From Cocos nucifera (lineage: Eukaryota > Streptophyta > Magnoliopsida > Arecales > Arecaceae), in contig QRFJ01003042.1 of the NCBI GenBank assembly GCA_006176705.1, positions 62,001 to 126,000 of the forward strand: 64,000 nucleotides of DNA, in the 5' to 3' direction. Numbering within the stretch: the stretch's first letter is position 1; each line of letters starts with the position of its first letter. Shown here piece after piece: positions 34,561-44,940 of the stretch. The notes beneath the pieces are model-generated. The model was not told where the DNA came from. It was given only the letters and a program-made list of their open reading frames with translations, and did not search any database. The translations under genes were made by a program, and so were the position numbers.

Positions 34561-35690
34561 CTTAATCTCGTAGGTCAAATAGGATTTTTCGTCCTCCTGA
34601 GAGATACTTAGGTATTATTTTAGAGGATGTAGAGAAAATGTTCCTAACAAAAAATGGAGTTTATGGTGATGATTCCAAAACCTATGATGAGGCGATATCG
34701 GATATCGACTTTGAGAAATGGCAAGAGGCAATGAAGTCAGAAATTGACTCAATATACTCGAACCAAGTCTGGATCTTAGTAGATCGATCTAAAGATATTG
34801 TACCTATTGGGTGTAAATGAATCTTTAAGAGAAAGATTGGTGCAGATAAAAATGTGGAGACATTCGAAACTAGGCTACTAGCGAAAGGATATAGCCATAG
34901 CGAAGACATTGACTATCAAGATATCTTCTCACCAGTGGTCATGCTTAAATCCATCCGCACATTGCTTACTATCGCAGCATATTTTGATTATGAAATATAA
35001 TAGATGGACATGAAAATAACGTTCTTAAATGAATATCTTAAGGAAGATGTGGAACAACCACTTGGTTTCACTTTCAGTGATGGTGATCACAAGGTCTGCA
35101 AGCTACAAAGATCTATCTATGGACTCAAGCAAGCATCTTGGAGCTGGAATATTCATTTTAATGATGTGATCAAATCGTTTGGTTCCATCAAGAATGAGAA
35201 AAAACCTTGTGTATTCAAAAAGATCAGTGGGAGTGCTGTTGTCTTTCTCGTATTATACATGAATTATATTCTTCTAATTGGAAATGACATTCCCATGTTG
35301 ACCTTGGTCAAAGTCTGATTATCTAAGAAGTTTTCTATGAAAGACCTAGGAGAAGCATCCTTCATTTTAGGGATTAAGATCTATAGAGATAGACCAAAAA
35401 TGATGCTGGATCTCTTATAAAATATGTACATAGAGGAGGTGCTGAAGAGGTTCAGCATGAGAAACTTTAAAAGGGAACTCATGCCCTTCAGACATGACAT
35501 TCATCACTCCAAGAAGATGTGCTCCAACACACCGGAAGAGATTAAATGCATGAGCAAGATCCCTTATGCTTTGGCAATAGGAAGCCTCATATATAACATG
35601 CTATGTACACGACTTGATATTGCCCATACTGTGAGTGTCACTAGTAGATATCAATCAAATCTAAGCGAAGAGCACTAGATTTCTATGAAA
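34561..35690 (+). pseudogene. Copia A reverse transcriptase (catalytic aspartates lost)
   Basis: Three open stretches (34638-34820, 35004-35318, 35424-35678) and the text between them give the whole domain. They show WQEAMKSEIDSIYSNQVW, VPIGCK, DETFSP-like DYQDIFSPVVMLKSIRTLLTIAA, MDMKITFLNEYLKEDVEQPLGF, KLQRSIYGLKQASWSWN. The catalytic box reads LYMNYILLIGND (about 35255-35290), where YVDD or YMDD is expected, so both aspartates are replaced (Asn and Tyr). The end ALAIGSLIYNMLCTRLDIAH is the connection domain. Neither polymerase activity nor a full frame remains. Confidence 0.85.
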
Positions 35691-36235
35691 TGTATCCTTA
35701 AGTACTTGAAAAGGACTAAGGATATGTTTCTAATCTTTGATAACAAAGAACTTCAGGTCCAAAGGTATATAGACTCGAACATTATATCTGATATAGATGA
35801 TCGAAAGTCAACATCTAGAAGTCTATTCCTGTGCAATGGTATGCTGTAAGCTAAAAGAGTTCCAAACAAATAGTGATTGTAAATTCCACCATAGAAGCCG
35901 AGTATATTGCTATCTTGGAAGCTGCAAAGGAGGCATTCTGGTTCAAAAAGTTCATTGCAGAGCTTGCAGTGATGCCATCAGATGCCATTCCTCTATACTA
36001 CGACAACAACAATGCCATAGCCCTAGCTAAGAAGCCAAGATCTCAACAAAAATCCAAGCACATCAAGTGGTGGTTCCACCTCATCTATGATTACCTCGAG
36101 AAGGGATACATCGAGGTCAAGAGAGTTGACACCAAAGATAATGCGCCTGATCCACTAACAAAGCCTTTAAGTCTGCAGAAGATCGAAGCCCATCTTAAGA
36201 AGATGAAACTTAGATTTTTAGCCAATTGGCTTTAG
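35691..36235 (+). pseudogene. Copia A RNase H
   Basis: The open stretch 35873-36235 gives most of the domain: STIEAEYIAILEAAKEAFWFKKFIAELAV with the Glu, IPLYYDNNNAIALAKKP with the Asp, then KHIKWWFHLI and the KRVDTKDNAPDPLTKPL tail. The first Asp-bearing strand (YIDSNIISDIDDRKSTS, about 35767-35815) is in another frame. The spacing to the polypurine tract (36237-36249) and 3' LTR is normal. Confidence 0.85.
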
Positions 36236-36249
36236 GTCAAGTGGGAGTT

Positions 36250-37605
36250 TGTTAGATATGTGTCCTAAGAACCAGATTGGCCGACACTTGTAAATACTTT
36301 CTAAAGATAATTTTATAATTTTGACTTATAATAAATAAAAAAATTATTTCTTCGATCATGTTTGTATATTAAAGTGTCTGTGATACATTCATTGGATTAA
36401 CAGATATGATAATACATATTCTCAAGTGTTGAGAATTTGAGGCATGTGTTATCATAATTAACTTATAAACTACTTTCGATCGTAAGATCATTACGAGGAT
36501 GGTGATCAATCCAGAAGATTGGTGTACAATCGCTTCCTTAGGTAGATGAGTCTTGAGTATATGGTGTGGAGACATCGAAATGAGAATACAGGTACTTATT
36601 GAGAACAAGGGCACTGAGCCTAACCATCTTGAGCAGTCATAAGAAGTCTACCTTCTTATCGATGACTAGCTCGATGCTGCAGTCGTGTGTCTGATTCTTT
36701 GATCTGAGGTGCATCGATAGTTTATCTTGAGTGTATTATAGTTTAACTACACCATTACTCAGTCTCCTAGCCATTTGGAATCCTTAGGTGTATGTTGGCT
36801 ATAACATATTCATTGTAAGAATTGAATTGCACCAAGATGGGATCTATCAACCTCGATAGAGGAGGAGTAGTCCTATGATGATCATGAGATCGAGTCCTAA
36901 AGCTCATGGCCATGGTAGTGTGAAATAATAAAAAAAAGTTTTTATTAGGATTTCACATCGAAATTAAATCGAATGATTCATTCATATGACAAGTATTGGG
37001 TCTGACGAGTTTATCTTGACATAGATCCTGTCGGGACTCATGTTAGAAGAACCCAATCACACAGTTGGCTACACTAAGAGGTTTATTTTCAATTTTGATG
37101 GATTGCCACCATCTACTACTTGGTGTCACTAGTGGATTTTGGGATCAATTAGAATTGGCTTCATGATCGACGATTCTAATTGGGCAAATCAGAAGAGTTC
37201 TAGTTCGTCAAAAGATATTTCGATGATGTCGATAATAGAGATTGCGACATGTCCTATTACCATATTAAATTGAACCTAACTATATTATACAAACAAGGAT
37301 TTAGATCTAGATGTTATTAATTAGACCAACATGATCTGATTGATTTGGATTAGATCCAATCAAGTTCAAGAAAATCATGAAAGCACACGATTGAACTTGA
37401 CTTTCTCCTCTTATGGACTTCCTGGTTGATCTAGGCTTAGTTAAATGTGATTTGGCTCATCTAGGAATCCTGTATGGATTTGTTTTGGTCTAATTAGATC
37501 CTATCCTAATCAGATCAAGACTTGTCCTAATAAGATCAGGGTTTGTCCTAGTCTCATATAAAGGGCATCCGGACAAGGGTCACTTTGACCCAGTCTTTGT
37601 GAATT
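36250..37605 (+). mobile_element. Copia A 3' LTR, first part in normal orientation
   Basis: Begins TGTTAGATATGTGTCC directly after the polypurine tract and aligns with 11798-13128. The alignment stops after ctttgacccagtctttgtg at about 37605. What follows is 70 bp of unrelated filler and then the rest of the LTR in reverse. Confidence 0.85.
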
Positions 37606-37675
37606 TTTAGCTAAAGAAGCTTGGACTTATTCTTGTCATAAACTTCGGTAAGATTTGCAATGCTATTCTTTAGGT
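37606..37675. other. Filler at the LTR inversion junction
   Basis: About 70 bp present at neither place in the other LTR copies, lying between the forward and the inverted LTR halves. Such filler is usual at end-joining junctions. I cannot assign its source. Confidence 0.5.
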
Positions 37676-38472
37676 CGCACAGTAGATTTTAAAACTTTTT
37701 GACCTAAGATCTGATCAAATTTGAGAGTTCTCAGATCTGATTAGATAAATCTAAAATATAAAAACATAAAAAAATAAAAATGTGGTATCAGATAACACCT
37801 AATTTGGGTGAATAATTCACTCATAGTGATTATCTTGATGCTGTCCGAGGTTCTGATGTTAGCCGCGCACATGCCTGGCCTCCACTAATATCCACTTGAG
37901 TCAGATCTAGAAGTCTTCTCTTTCTAGATCTGATCTCAGAAAATTAGATTTGGAACTTCTCTGGGCACCTTCAATCTGATCTATGACAACAGGACGTCCA
38001 TCACATGAATGGGATCTTCTTGACTCGATCTTTGTAGCAACAGTACTTCAACTTTTGATGGCCGATTTGCCCAAACCCTTGGGCATAGAGAAGAGGGAGA
38101 GGACATCTATTTATAGACCCAGTGCAACCCTAGAGTCCTAGGGCTTTAAGCAATCAATTTGCATAAAATAGGACACCATCCTATTTCCCATGCTCCATTT
38201 GAATTAATTCTTCATTTTGTTGCATGAAATAGAGGAAAACATTGAACGACCTTATTTGATAAGGTGGAGTGGGTGCAGAGAAATTATCTCCCAGAGTTTG
38301 AATGGTTTCAAACACTTTTGATCCATTCAAACTCCATTCAAATGGATAACCACCTATGCTTATCCACTAGGTGCACACGCCAGGAGGGGCGTGCATCCTC
38401 CGCTCTCATGCAAATCACTTGTGGGTGCATGCCCCAAGATAATCTCTAAGGTGCTCATGCCCCTCCCTTCTC
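37676..38472 (-). mobile_element. Copia A 3' LTR, second part, inverted
   Basis: The reverse complement of this segment aligns in order with the Copia A 5' LTR from about 13129 to 13215 and 24228 to 25024. This includes the TATA box (tatttata, 38109-38116), the ccctagggctttaagc block (38131) and the atggataaccacctatgcttatccac block (38342). The last ~43 bp of the LTR (to the CA end) are missing. Its right edge, cccttctca, abuts the Tat antisense ORF at 38473. The open frame 38264-38449 is a shadow. Confidence 0.85.
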
Positions 38473-38685
38473 AGATGACATATCAAGAGAACGCTATTAA
38501 GGATGCCAAAGCTAAATCTGCCATTCTCCAAAAGTGATTGAGAGAAGTAGAGGAAGACGTTAGAAGAGCTCGAATGTTTCTTAGCGAGTGTTTGGCAGCA
38601 AAGAAGGAGCTTGAAGACCAAGTAAAGGATCTGAAACATTTCTTGATGATGGCTAGGGCCGGCAATCCAAAGTCTGAATAAGACT
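38473..38685 (+). pseudogene. Tat antisense ORF, C-terminal end
   Basis: This is coiled-coil text (KDAKAKSAILQK, LREVEEDVRRARMFLSECLAAKKELEDQVKDL) ending in an SE-stop tail at about 38681. It matches the end of the element D ORF near 31923 and continues the ORF cut at 11797 by Copia A. A single stop lies in the first third. The 38690-38800 stretch after it is the AT-rich 3' untranslated region. Confidence 0.7.
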
Positions 38686-38865
38686 TCATTTTCTTTCTTT
38701 CTACTTTTGTAATTGGTCTTGGTGATCTTTGTAATAACTTTTACTTAATAAAATGATCTTTCTTTGAATCATTCTTCTTTATCATGTCTTAATTTGATGT
38801 TTGCTGAACTCTTAATTATCATCTTGTGTCTAGAGTAGACTTTGTTTTGGAACAATAATTTTTGC

Positions 38866-39525
38866 TCAGCCTTTCATAGATCTGTCCCTCTTGTTTACGA
38901 ACAAGAATTTTCCAAACTTGCTTAAGAATAAATGTATCCTCCCATTTAAGAACTGAAGATCTTCATATCCCTCGAAAGGATCTTCATCCACATAAAGATA
39001 AGGTTCTCCTTCTGTTCTTAACATGGTTAACCTCCTATTTAAGAATCGGAGGCCTTCGTATCTCTCATAAAGATCTTTACCCACATTAAGATAAGGTTCT
39101 CCTCATGTTCTTAACGTAGTTAACCTTCTGTTTAAGAACTGGAGGCCTTTATATCCCTCGTAAGGATCTTCACCTATGTTAAGATGAGGTTCTCCTCCTA
39201 TTCTTAAAGTGGTTAACCTCCTATTTAAGAATCGAATGCCTTCATATTTATCATAAGGGTCTTCATCCATGTTAAGACGAGGTTTTTCTCCTATTCTTAA
39301 TGTGGTTAACCTCCTGTTTAAGAATCGAAAGTCTTCATATCCCTTGTAAGGATCTTTACCTACATTAAGATGAGGTTTTCCTCCTATTTTTAACATGGTT
39401 AATCTCCTATTTAAGAATCGAAGGCCTGTATATCTCTTGTAAGGGTCTTCATCCACATTAAGATGAGGTTCTCCTTTTGTTCTTAATATGGTTAACCATT
39501 TATTTGAGAATCGGAGGCCTTCCAC
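38866..39525 (-). repeat. Tandem array 2: exact 93-bp units with a hairpin and an open 31-residue repeat
   Basis: The motif ttaagat(a/g)agg recurs at 38993 (changed), 39086, 39179, 39272, 39365 and 39458, always 93 bp apart. On the minus strand, the sense strand of this element, the frame stays open from 39525 to 38866 except one stop near 39100. It gives a 31-residue repeat with core FLNRRLTTLR and EPHLNVDEDPYEGY. Each unit also has an inverted repeat TTAAGA/TCTTAA around a gaggttctcctcctat-type loop, at the same place as the hairpin of array 1. Position: between integrase and the antisense ORF. Confidence 0.9.
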
Positions 39526-39689
39526 TTCATTTAATGATGAATTTTGGCTTAATCATTTTCTACCATAATTCAATTAGTATAAAAGATAGGAATGTTAAAA
39601 TAGAAAATTTTTATTGAAATGGGCTATTGATAGTACATTCATTGATTATTTTAATTTCAAGATCGGGATAGTGTAGCTCGTCCTAGCTC

Positions 39690-40740
39690 CTTTATACGAT
39701 AAATCCCTAGTTAAATGATTTCCTCAACTTCATAAGGGCCTTCCCAATTTAGAGTAAGCTTGCCTTGATTTTGTGGTTAAGAAACCTCTACTCGGCATAA
39801 TACTAAGTTTCTAAATTTGAATGTCTTACTCTTGACCTTAGAATTGTAGTACCAAGCTATTTTTTGCTTGTAGGCTTCCATCCGAACTTGAGCCTTTTTT
39901 CTGTCTTTCTTTCAATAAGTCAAGATTTGTCCTAAGATCTTGTGAATTATTTTTCTCATTAAAGCTCTCCACTCATACCGAAGGAAGTCCAAGTTTAACT
40001 AGAATGACTGCTTTGGTTCCAAATGCCAAAGCGAATGAAGTTTCTCTAGTAGGTAGCCTTTGGGTGGTTCTATAAGCCTAGAGGATGTGGTAAAGTTCGT
40101 CCACCTATGTTCATTTCGCTCATTTGAGCCTTGCTTTTGTTTCTTGTAGCAGCATCTTGTTAGTCACCTCAGCTTCACCATTTACCTGAAGGTGCACCGC
40201 AAATATGAAATGGTGCAAAATATTCAAATTATCATAGAATTGAGCAAACTTTGCCCATGCAAATTAGCATCCATTATCAGTAACCAATGTCCGAGGTAGA
40301 CCAAATCTATATACTATCGACTTCCAAATAAAGTCATGTACTTTGGCTTCAATGATTTTTGCTAGGGTTTCAGCTTCAATGATTTTTGCTAGGGGTTCAG
40401 CTTCAACCCTCTTAGTGAAATAATTTATTGCTACAAAAAAAACTTTTGATGCTATGAAAAATAGTCCAAATATATCCATCCCCCATTGCATGAATGGCCA
40501 AGAGGCACTTAAGGATATGAGTAGAGAAGCCAACTATCGTTGAATATTGGCATTTCTTTGACATTGGTCACACCTTCTTACATAGTCAACTACATCCTAC
40601 TGCATGATCAGCCAATAATATCCTTATCGAAGTAACTTGTAAGATAATGATCTACCTTCGAGGTGATTTCTTTATACTCCTTTATGAACCTCCCTGAAGG
40701 CATAGTCAGCTTCAGATGGTTAAAAGCATTTGAGAAGTGG
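39690..40740 (-). pseudogene. Tat-lineage integrase
   Basis: On the minus strand the order is right to left. The HHCC zinc-binding part ends in DYVRRCDQCQRNA (about 40590-40550). The core has the first Asp in MQWGMDIFGLF (about 40490), the second in LVTDNG (about 40270) and the Glu in VNGEAEVTNK (about 40185), so the triad is kept. The open piece 40264-40533 has a 27-bp in-frame tandem duplication (40346-40372 and 40373-40399). The C-terminal part continues to about 39690 with YRTTQRLPTRETSFALAFGTKAVI and KARTSYTIP-like text, broken by stops. Confidence 0.85.
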
Positions 40741-41430
40741 TAAAGAATAAGACCTCTTATATAATTTATTTTCATATAAGATATAGCGAGAGGCTTGATT
40801 TTTAAGCTTTCGAGCTTCTTCGGGATCTCTTGAGAGGATGCCATCTTTAAGATATAAGACCAATAGATTAATCTAGCTGGGTTGATGGTCTATTTGCATT
40901 ATTAGCTAAGATTCCTCCGAACTTGGTTGTCGGAGAACTTCAAAGAAAACTTCTTTTAGCAAAAGTCATTCAGAGCCAAAGTAGTCAATTTGGATAGACG
41001 GTCAACTCTTAAATTTTCTACTCTTTGAATTTATTGAATGTTGAAGCCATTGAAAGCCGAGGTTAAGCTCTTCACCCTATCCAAATACTTTCTCATGTTT
41101 TCCTCCTGAGCTTCATAGTTGCCATTGACATGTCCTACCATCAATTATGAATTGCTATAGATTTTTAGATGATCTATCCCTAGTTTCTTGGCTATTTTCA
41201 ATCCTTCAATCAAAACTTCATACTCTGCTCCATTGTTGGTTGTAGGAAATTCAAAGCATAGACATATTTGGCAATAACCCATTCTAAACTGATAAGAATC
41301 AAGCCTATGCCTACCCCAGAAGCATTGGATGAACCATCAATATATAGGGCTTAAAAATCTTCAAAAAAGTCTGCTTCCTCTTCAGAGGAGCTCGGCTAAA
41401 AATTAGAAGTGCTAGCTTCTTATTGCTCAG
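40741..41430 (-). pseudogene. Tat-lineage second RNase H (aRH) and linker to integrase
   Basis: About 41340-41290 (minus strand) reads ALYIDGSSNASGVGIGLIL, the first strand with catalytic Asp of the additional archaeal-type RNase H that marks the Tat lineage. Then come FLQPTMEQS (usual PTNNEAEYEAL, with the Glu position degraded) and the helix following it. The rest to 40741 is linker with stops and frame changes; a small open piece is 40608-40844. This domain order (RT, RNase H, second RNase H, integrase) supports the lineage call. Confidence 0.75.
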
Positions 41431-42190
41431 GCTCAGTCGGATCCAGAATAGTGCATTCTACCATAAAATCGGCCAGTATTTGAGCTTCAACAGATGATCG
41501 AGGTTGAAACTTTATATCAAATTCTATGAGCTTAATTATCTATTTTGCAATTCTTCTAGAGGTATCAAGCTAATGAAGGACAACCTTTATAGGTTGATCT
41601 ATGAGAATTATTTTTGTATACCGTTGGAAGTAGGGTCGAAGATTCCTAGTTGCAATCAATAAAATATAAGTTAGCTTTTCTAATTTGGTATACCTTATTT
41701 CGGCATCTCTCAAAACCTGATTTATATCATAAATTAGCTTTTGAACTTTGTTCTCTTCTCTAATTAAGATAGCTCCTATGGCCACCAATAATACCGCCAG
41801 ATATAGGAATAATTATTCACTAGGTTCAGGTTTGGCAAGAAGGAGAGGTGATCTGAGGTAGCTTTTCAATTCTTCAAAAGCCTGTTGACATTCTAGAGTC
41901 CAACAGAAGTTTTTTGGTCATTTGAGCATTAGAAAGAAAGGAAAACAATGTTCCACCAACCTTGAAATGAAATGATTTAAAGATGCAATCTTTTCCATCA
42001 GGTTCTAAACTTCTTTTATTGTCTTTAAAATGGCCATCTCTTGAATAGCTTGGATCTTCTCCAGATTTGCCTTTATGCCACGTCTTGACACCATGAATCT
42101 CAAGAACTTACTAGAAGTCACTCCAAAAGCATATTTTATTGGATTTAGCTTCATCTTGTATTTTCAAAGAGTGTTAAATGTCTCCTCCAT
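41431..42190 (-). pseudogene. Tat-lineage RT C-terminal half and RNase H
   Basis: RT homology begins at about 42190 with EETFNTL, just past where the YVDD box would be, and continues with KYKMKLNPIKYAFGV, FLRFMVSRRGI and KIQAI. It goes on to the WTLECQQAFEELK connection (about 41920-41860). The first RNase H is mostly in the open piece 41570-41788: VAIGAILIREE, KLIYDINQVLRDAEIRYTKLEKLTYILLIATRNLRPYF, which matches the usual Y-x-S-x-x-L-x-x-AE-x-xY-x-x-x-EK-x-x-x-AL. Then comes ADFMVE (about 41475-41455). Upstream of 42190 the sequence no longer resembles RT. See findings for its fit with the half at 5500-6326. Confidence 0.85.
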
Positions 42191-42573
42191 GTGTTGGAGA
42201 ATCATGTGGAGTTTCATGCATATCTTTCAAAACTTTTTCAAAGTTGAACGTGGTAGAAGACATAAATTAATCTAATTAACCTATTAATGCATATAATCAA
42301 ATTACTAAACCCTACATCTAGGATCTATGACATGTCAAGATGCATGAATAAATTTGAAAATAAAAATAAAATTGGTATTGATCATATCAATACCCTAGAT
42401 TATATCTAGAAAAACCTAGATCACATCTAGATCAAGAAGAGATCAAATCTCTTATCTTTACGTAGGTCAAGAATACCATAGCTAAAATCCATGGTTGTCT
42501 TTGTTGCTTGGAACCACACAGCATATCTGGCCTCTACAAGTTGTCCACATGAAGTCGCTATGTAGATTGGAGG
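42191..42573. other. Unassigned segment, possibly an LTR end on the minus strand
   Basis: No coding content. Its right part (42470-42573: ctggcctctacaagttgtcc and neighbours) resembles in layout the end region of LTRs such as 54629-54950 read on the minus strand. The likeness is weak and the call tentative. Copia C starts at 42574 after GGAGG. Confidence 0.35.
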
Positions 42574-43219
42574 TGTTAGATGTGTACCCTAGAAGCCAGA
42601 TTGGCCGATACTTGTAAATACTTTCTAGGAGCATTTTTATAATTTTGACTTATACTTAATAAAAAAATCATTTCTTCTATCATATTTATGTATTAAATTA
42701 TCTATGATACATCCATTAGATTAACAGGTATGATAACAAATATTCTTAAGAGTTAAAAATTTGGGACATGTGTTGTCATAGTTAACTCATAAACTGCTTC
42801 TAATCATAGGATCATCACGAGGATGGTGATCAATCTAGAAGATTAGTATACGATTACTTTCTTAGGATAAATGAGTCTTGAATCTATGGTGTAGAGATAT
42901 TGGAGTAAGAGTATAGGTACTTATTGAGAATAAAGGCATCGAGTGTGATCACCTCAAGCAGTCATAAGGGAGTCTACCTTTTTATTGATGACTAGCTCGA
43001 TGCTACAGTTGTATGTCAGGTTCTTTGACCTAAGGTACATCGATAGTTTATCTTATGGGTGTTATAGTTTAACTATACCATAACTCGATATTCTAGCCAT
43101 TTGTAATCCTGAGATATATGTTGGCTATAGCATGTTCATTATAGAAATTAGATCACACCAAGATAGGATCTATCAATCTCGATAGATGAAGAGTAGTCCT
43201 ATGGTGATCATGAGATCAA
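42574..43219 (+). mobile_element. Copia C 5' LTR, first part
   Basis: Begins TGTTAGATGTGTACCC and aligns with the Copia A LTRs (11798, 36250). It is cut after ATCAA at 43219 by element G and continues at 46575. The total without element G is 2,270 bp. Confidence 0.85.
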
Positions 43220-44102
43220 TGTTAGAATTTGATACCTCAAATTCGATCCATAGTAGAGAATAATCAATATCAACAAGCAATCGAGTTGGCTTGGATATGA
43301 GGTCGAGTTGGCTTGAGCCACAGCCGAGCCGATCCTTTCAGGTAGATAGAAAGAAAAAGTTCGGATGAGATGCAGTCAAGCCAGCTCGACCCCTGACAGA
43401 GCCAGCTCGATGGAAATGAATAGAATAGGACATAATTTTTTATTTGAACTCAGATTGTGATTAATCCAAAGAATTTATGGGAGTTACATGTGGACCATAG
43501 GATCTAATGGCCATGGAGGGTTGCAGTCATGATCTGAAGATTAAAAAATATTTTAAGACTCCATCAAGATTATGTTCAACTCATATTAGGAGAAGAGCCC
43601 TACAAGGACTTCTATGAACTGTTGAGAAGAGGATTCTCATCCTATTTAAAGGACTAAGGTACTGCGGAGTAGTAGGGTGGTACATGTGGCATGAGAGGCA
43701 TGTAGAGAGACTCAGACAGCCATCGAAAGAAGCTTGGTAGAGCACCGATGATGTACAACCCATGAGAGAGAGAAGGAACAGGTGCATAACATCCAATGAA
43801 GAGGCTGTGAGGGCGGAGCATCTTGTAACTTCTAAGGATCTTCTTAGAATTTTGAGAGAGCTTTTATGAGGATAGCTTCTAGTTGGGAGAGATTTATGTA
43901 CGGTGGGTTGAGAGTGGGTGTTCTCCTTTTGTACCTATTTTTCTCTTTCATAGTGAAGCTTTGTATGCCCCATGGAGATGAGCCCTTAGACTGATCCACG
44001 TACTTAATTACTTTTCTTATTTTATTTTTTTCTTTCTTTCTATCATAATTCACTGGTACTAGATCCTTAACAAGTGATATTAGAGTAGCTAATATCCCAA
44101 TA
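43220..44102 (+). repeat. Element G 5' LTR
   Basis: 883 bp, TGTTAGAATTTGATACC to gctaatatcccaata; the final CA is TA here. It contains several cgagt(t/c)ggct(t/c)gagcc-type short repeats near 43275-43320 and a possible TATA motif cctatttaaagg at about 43639-43650. The 3' LTR has exactly the same length. Confidence 0.9.
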
Positions 44103-44105
44103 GAT

Positions 44106-44117
44106 TGGTATCAGAGC
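44106..44117 (+). other. Element G primer-binding site
   Basis: TGGTATCAGAGC, a perfect complement to the initiator methionine tRNA 3' end, three bases after the LTR. Confidence 0.9.
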
Positions 44118-44166
44118 CAGATGGTACTAGAGCATAGATTGTAGTGGTGGATAGATATTAAAGAAT

Positions 44167-44940
44167 ATGGAGAAGACATGCACAATCAAGATGGAGATTA
44201 ATAGGTTCGATAGAAAGGATAATTTTTTCTTATGACAAGCAAGGATAAGGAATGTCCTCATCGAACATGGATTTATCGATGCTCTCTTGTATGATGAGAT
44301 GTCAGCTACCACGGAGATGAAGGATTGGAAGTGGATCCAGATGCAGGTAGTGAGCATGATTCGCTTGTACCTAGTCGATGATTTGGTGATCCATGTACTT
44401 GGCAAGACTTTTTCAACGGTGCTATGGTCGAAGCTCGAGGAGCTGTACATGGCGAAGTTACTCACCAACATGCTATTTCTTTAGAGGTAGTTCTACCAAC
44501 TATAGAAGGATGAAGGTCAGAGCATGCAGGAGCATCTATCCAACTTTTAGGAGATCCTCACCGACCTCCTCAGCATTGGTGAAAAAGTTGAGAAGAAGAT
44601 CAGGGCGTTGATCTTGCTAGCATTGCTTCTTTCTTCGTATGAGTCCTTGGTGACTGCTCTTCTAGTAGAAAAGAGCACTATTAAGATAGATGAGGTCACT
44701 GCAGTGACACTCCAGAATGAGATTTTTAGGAGAAAAAATTCAGCTTTAAGCTCAAATGGTAGCAGCTTAGCATTGGCGTTTTCTGAAGGAGCAAGAGATA
44801 GTAGATGGAGTGGCAGAGGATCATGAGGAGGACGATCTAGATCCAAGATGAGGAATTTTAGCAAGATCAGATGCTACGGATACGATAAGTTGGGGCATCG
44901 AGTCAAGGATTGTCCATAACTCAAGGATCGAATGGGGGCT
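44167..44940 (+). pseudogene. gag: Element G gag
   Basis: The ATG at 44167 opens MEKTCTIKMEINRFDRKDNFFL followed by a stop where Copia gag has Trp. The UBN2-type core follows in the same frame: LLYDEMSATTEMKDWKWIQMQVVSMIRLYL, VLGKTFSTVLWSKLEELYMAKLLTNMLFL (open piece 44287-44484) and, after a further stop, a QSMQEHL-like segment. Another open piece in line with gag is 44608-44826 (SYESLVTALL). A knuckle at about 44869-44910, CYGYDKLGHRVKDC, keeps the first and last Cys and the His, but the second Cys is Tyr. Confidence 0.8.

Noticed and set aside
42191..42573. Same LTR as 54629-56165 split by insertion of Copia C
   Set aside because: Both pieces seem to cover the LTR end region, so they overlap rather than complement each other.
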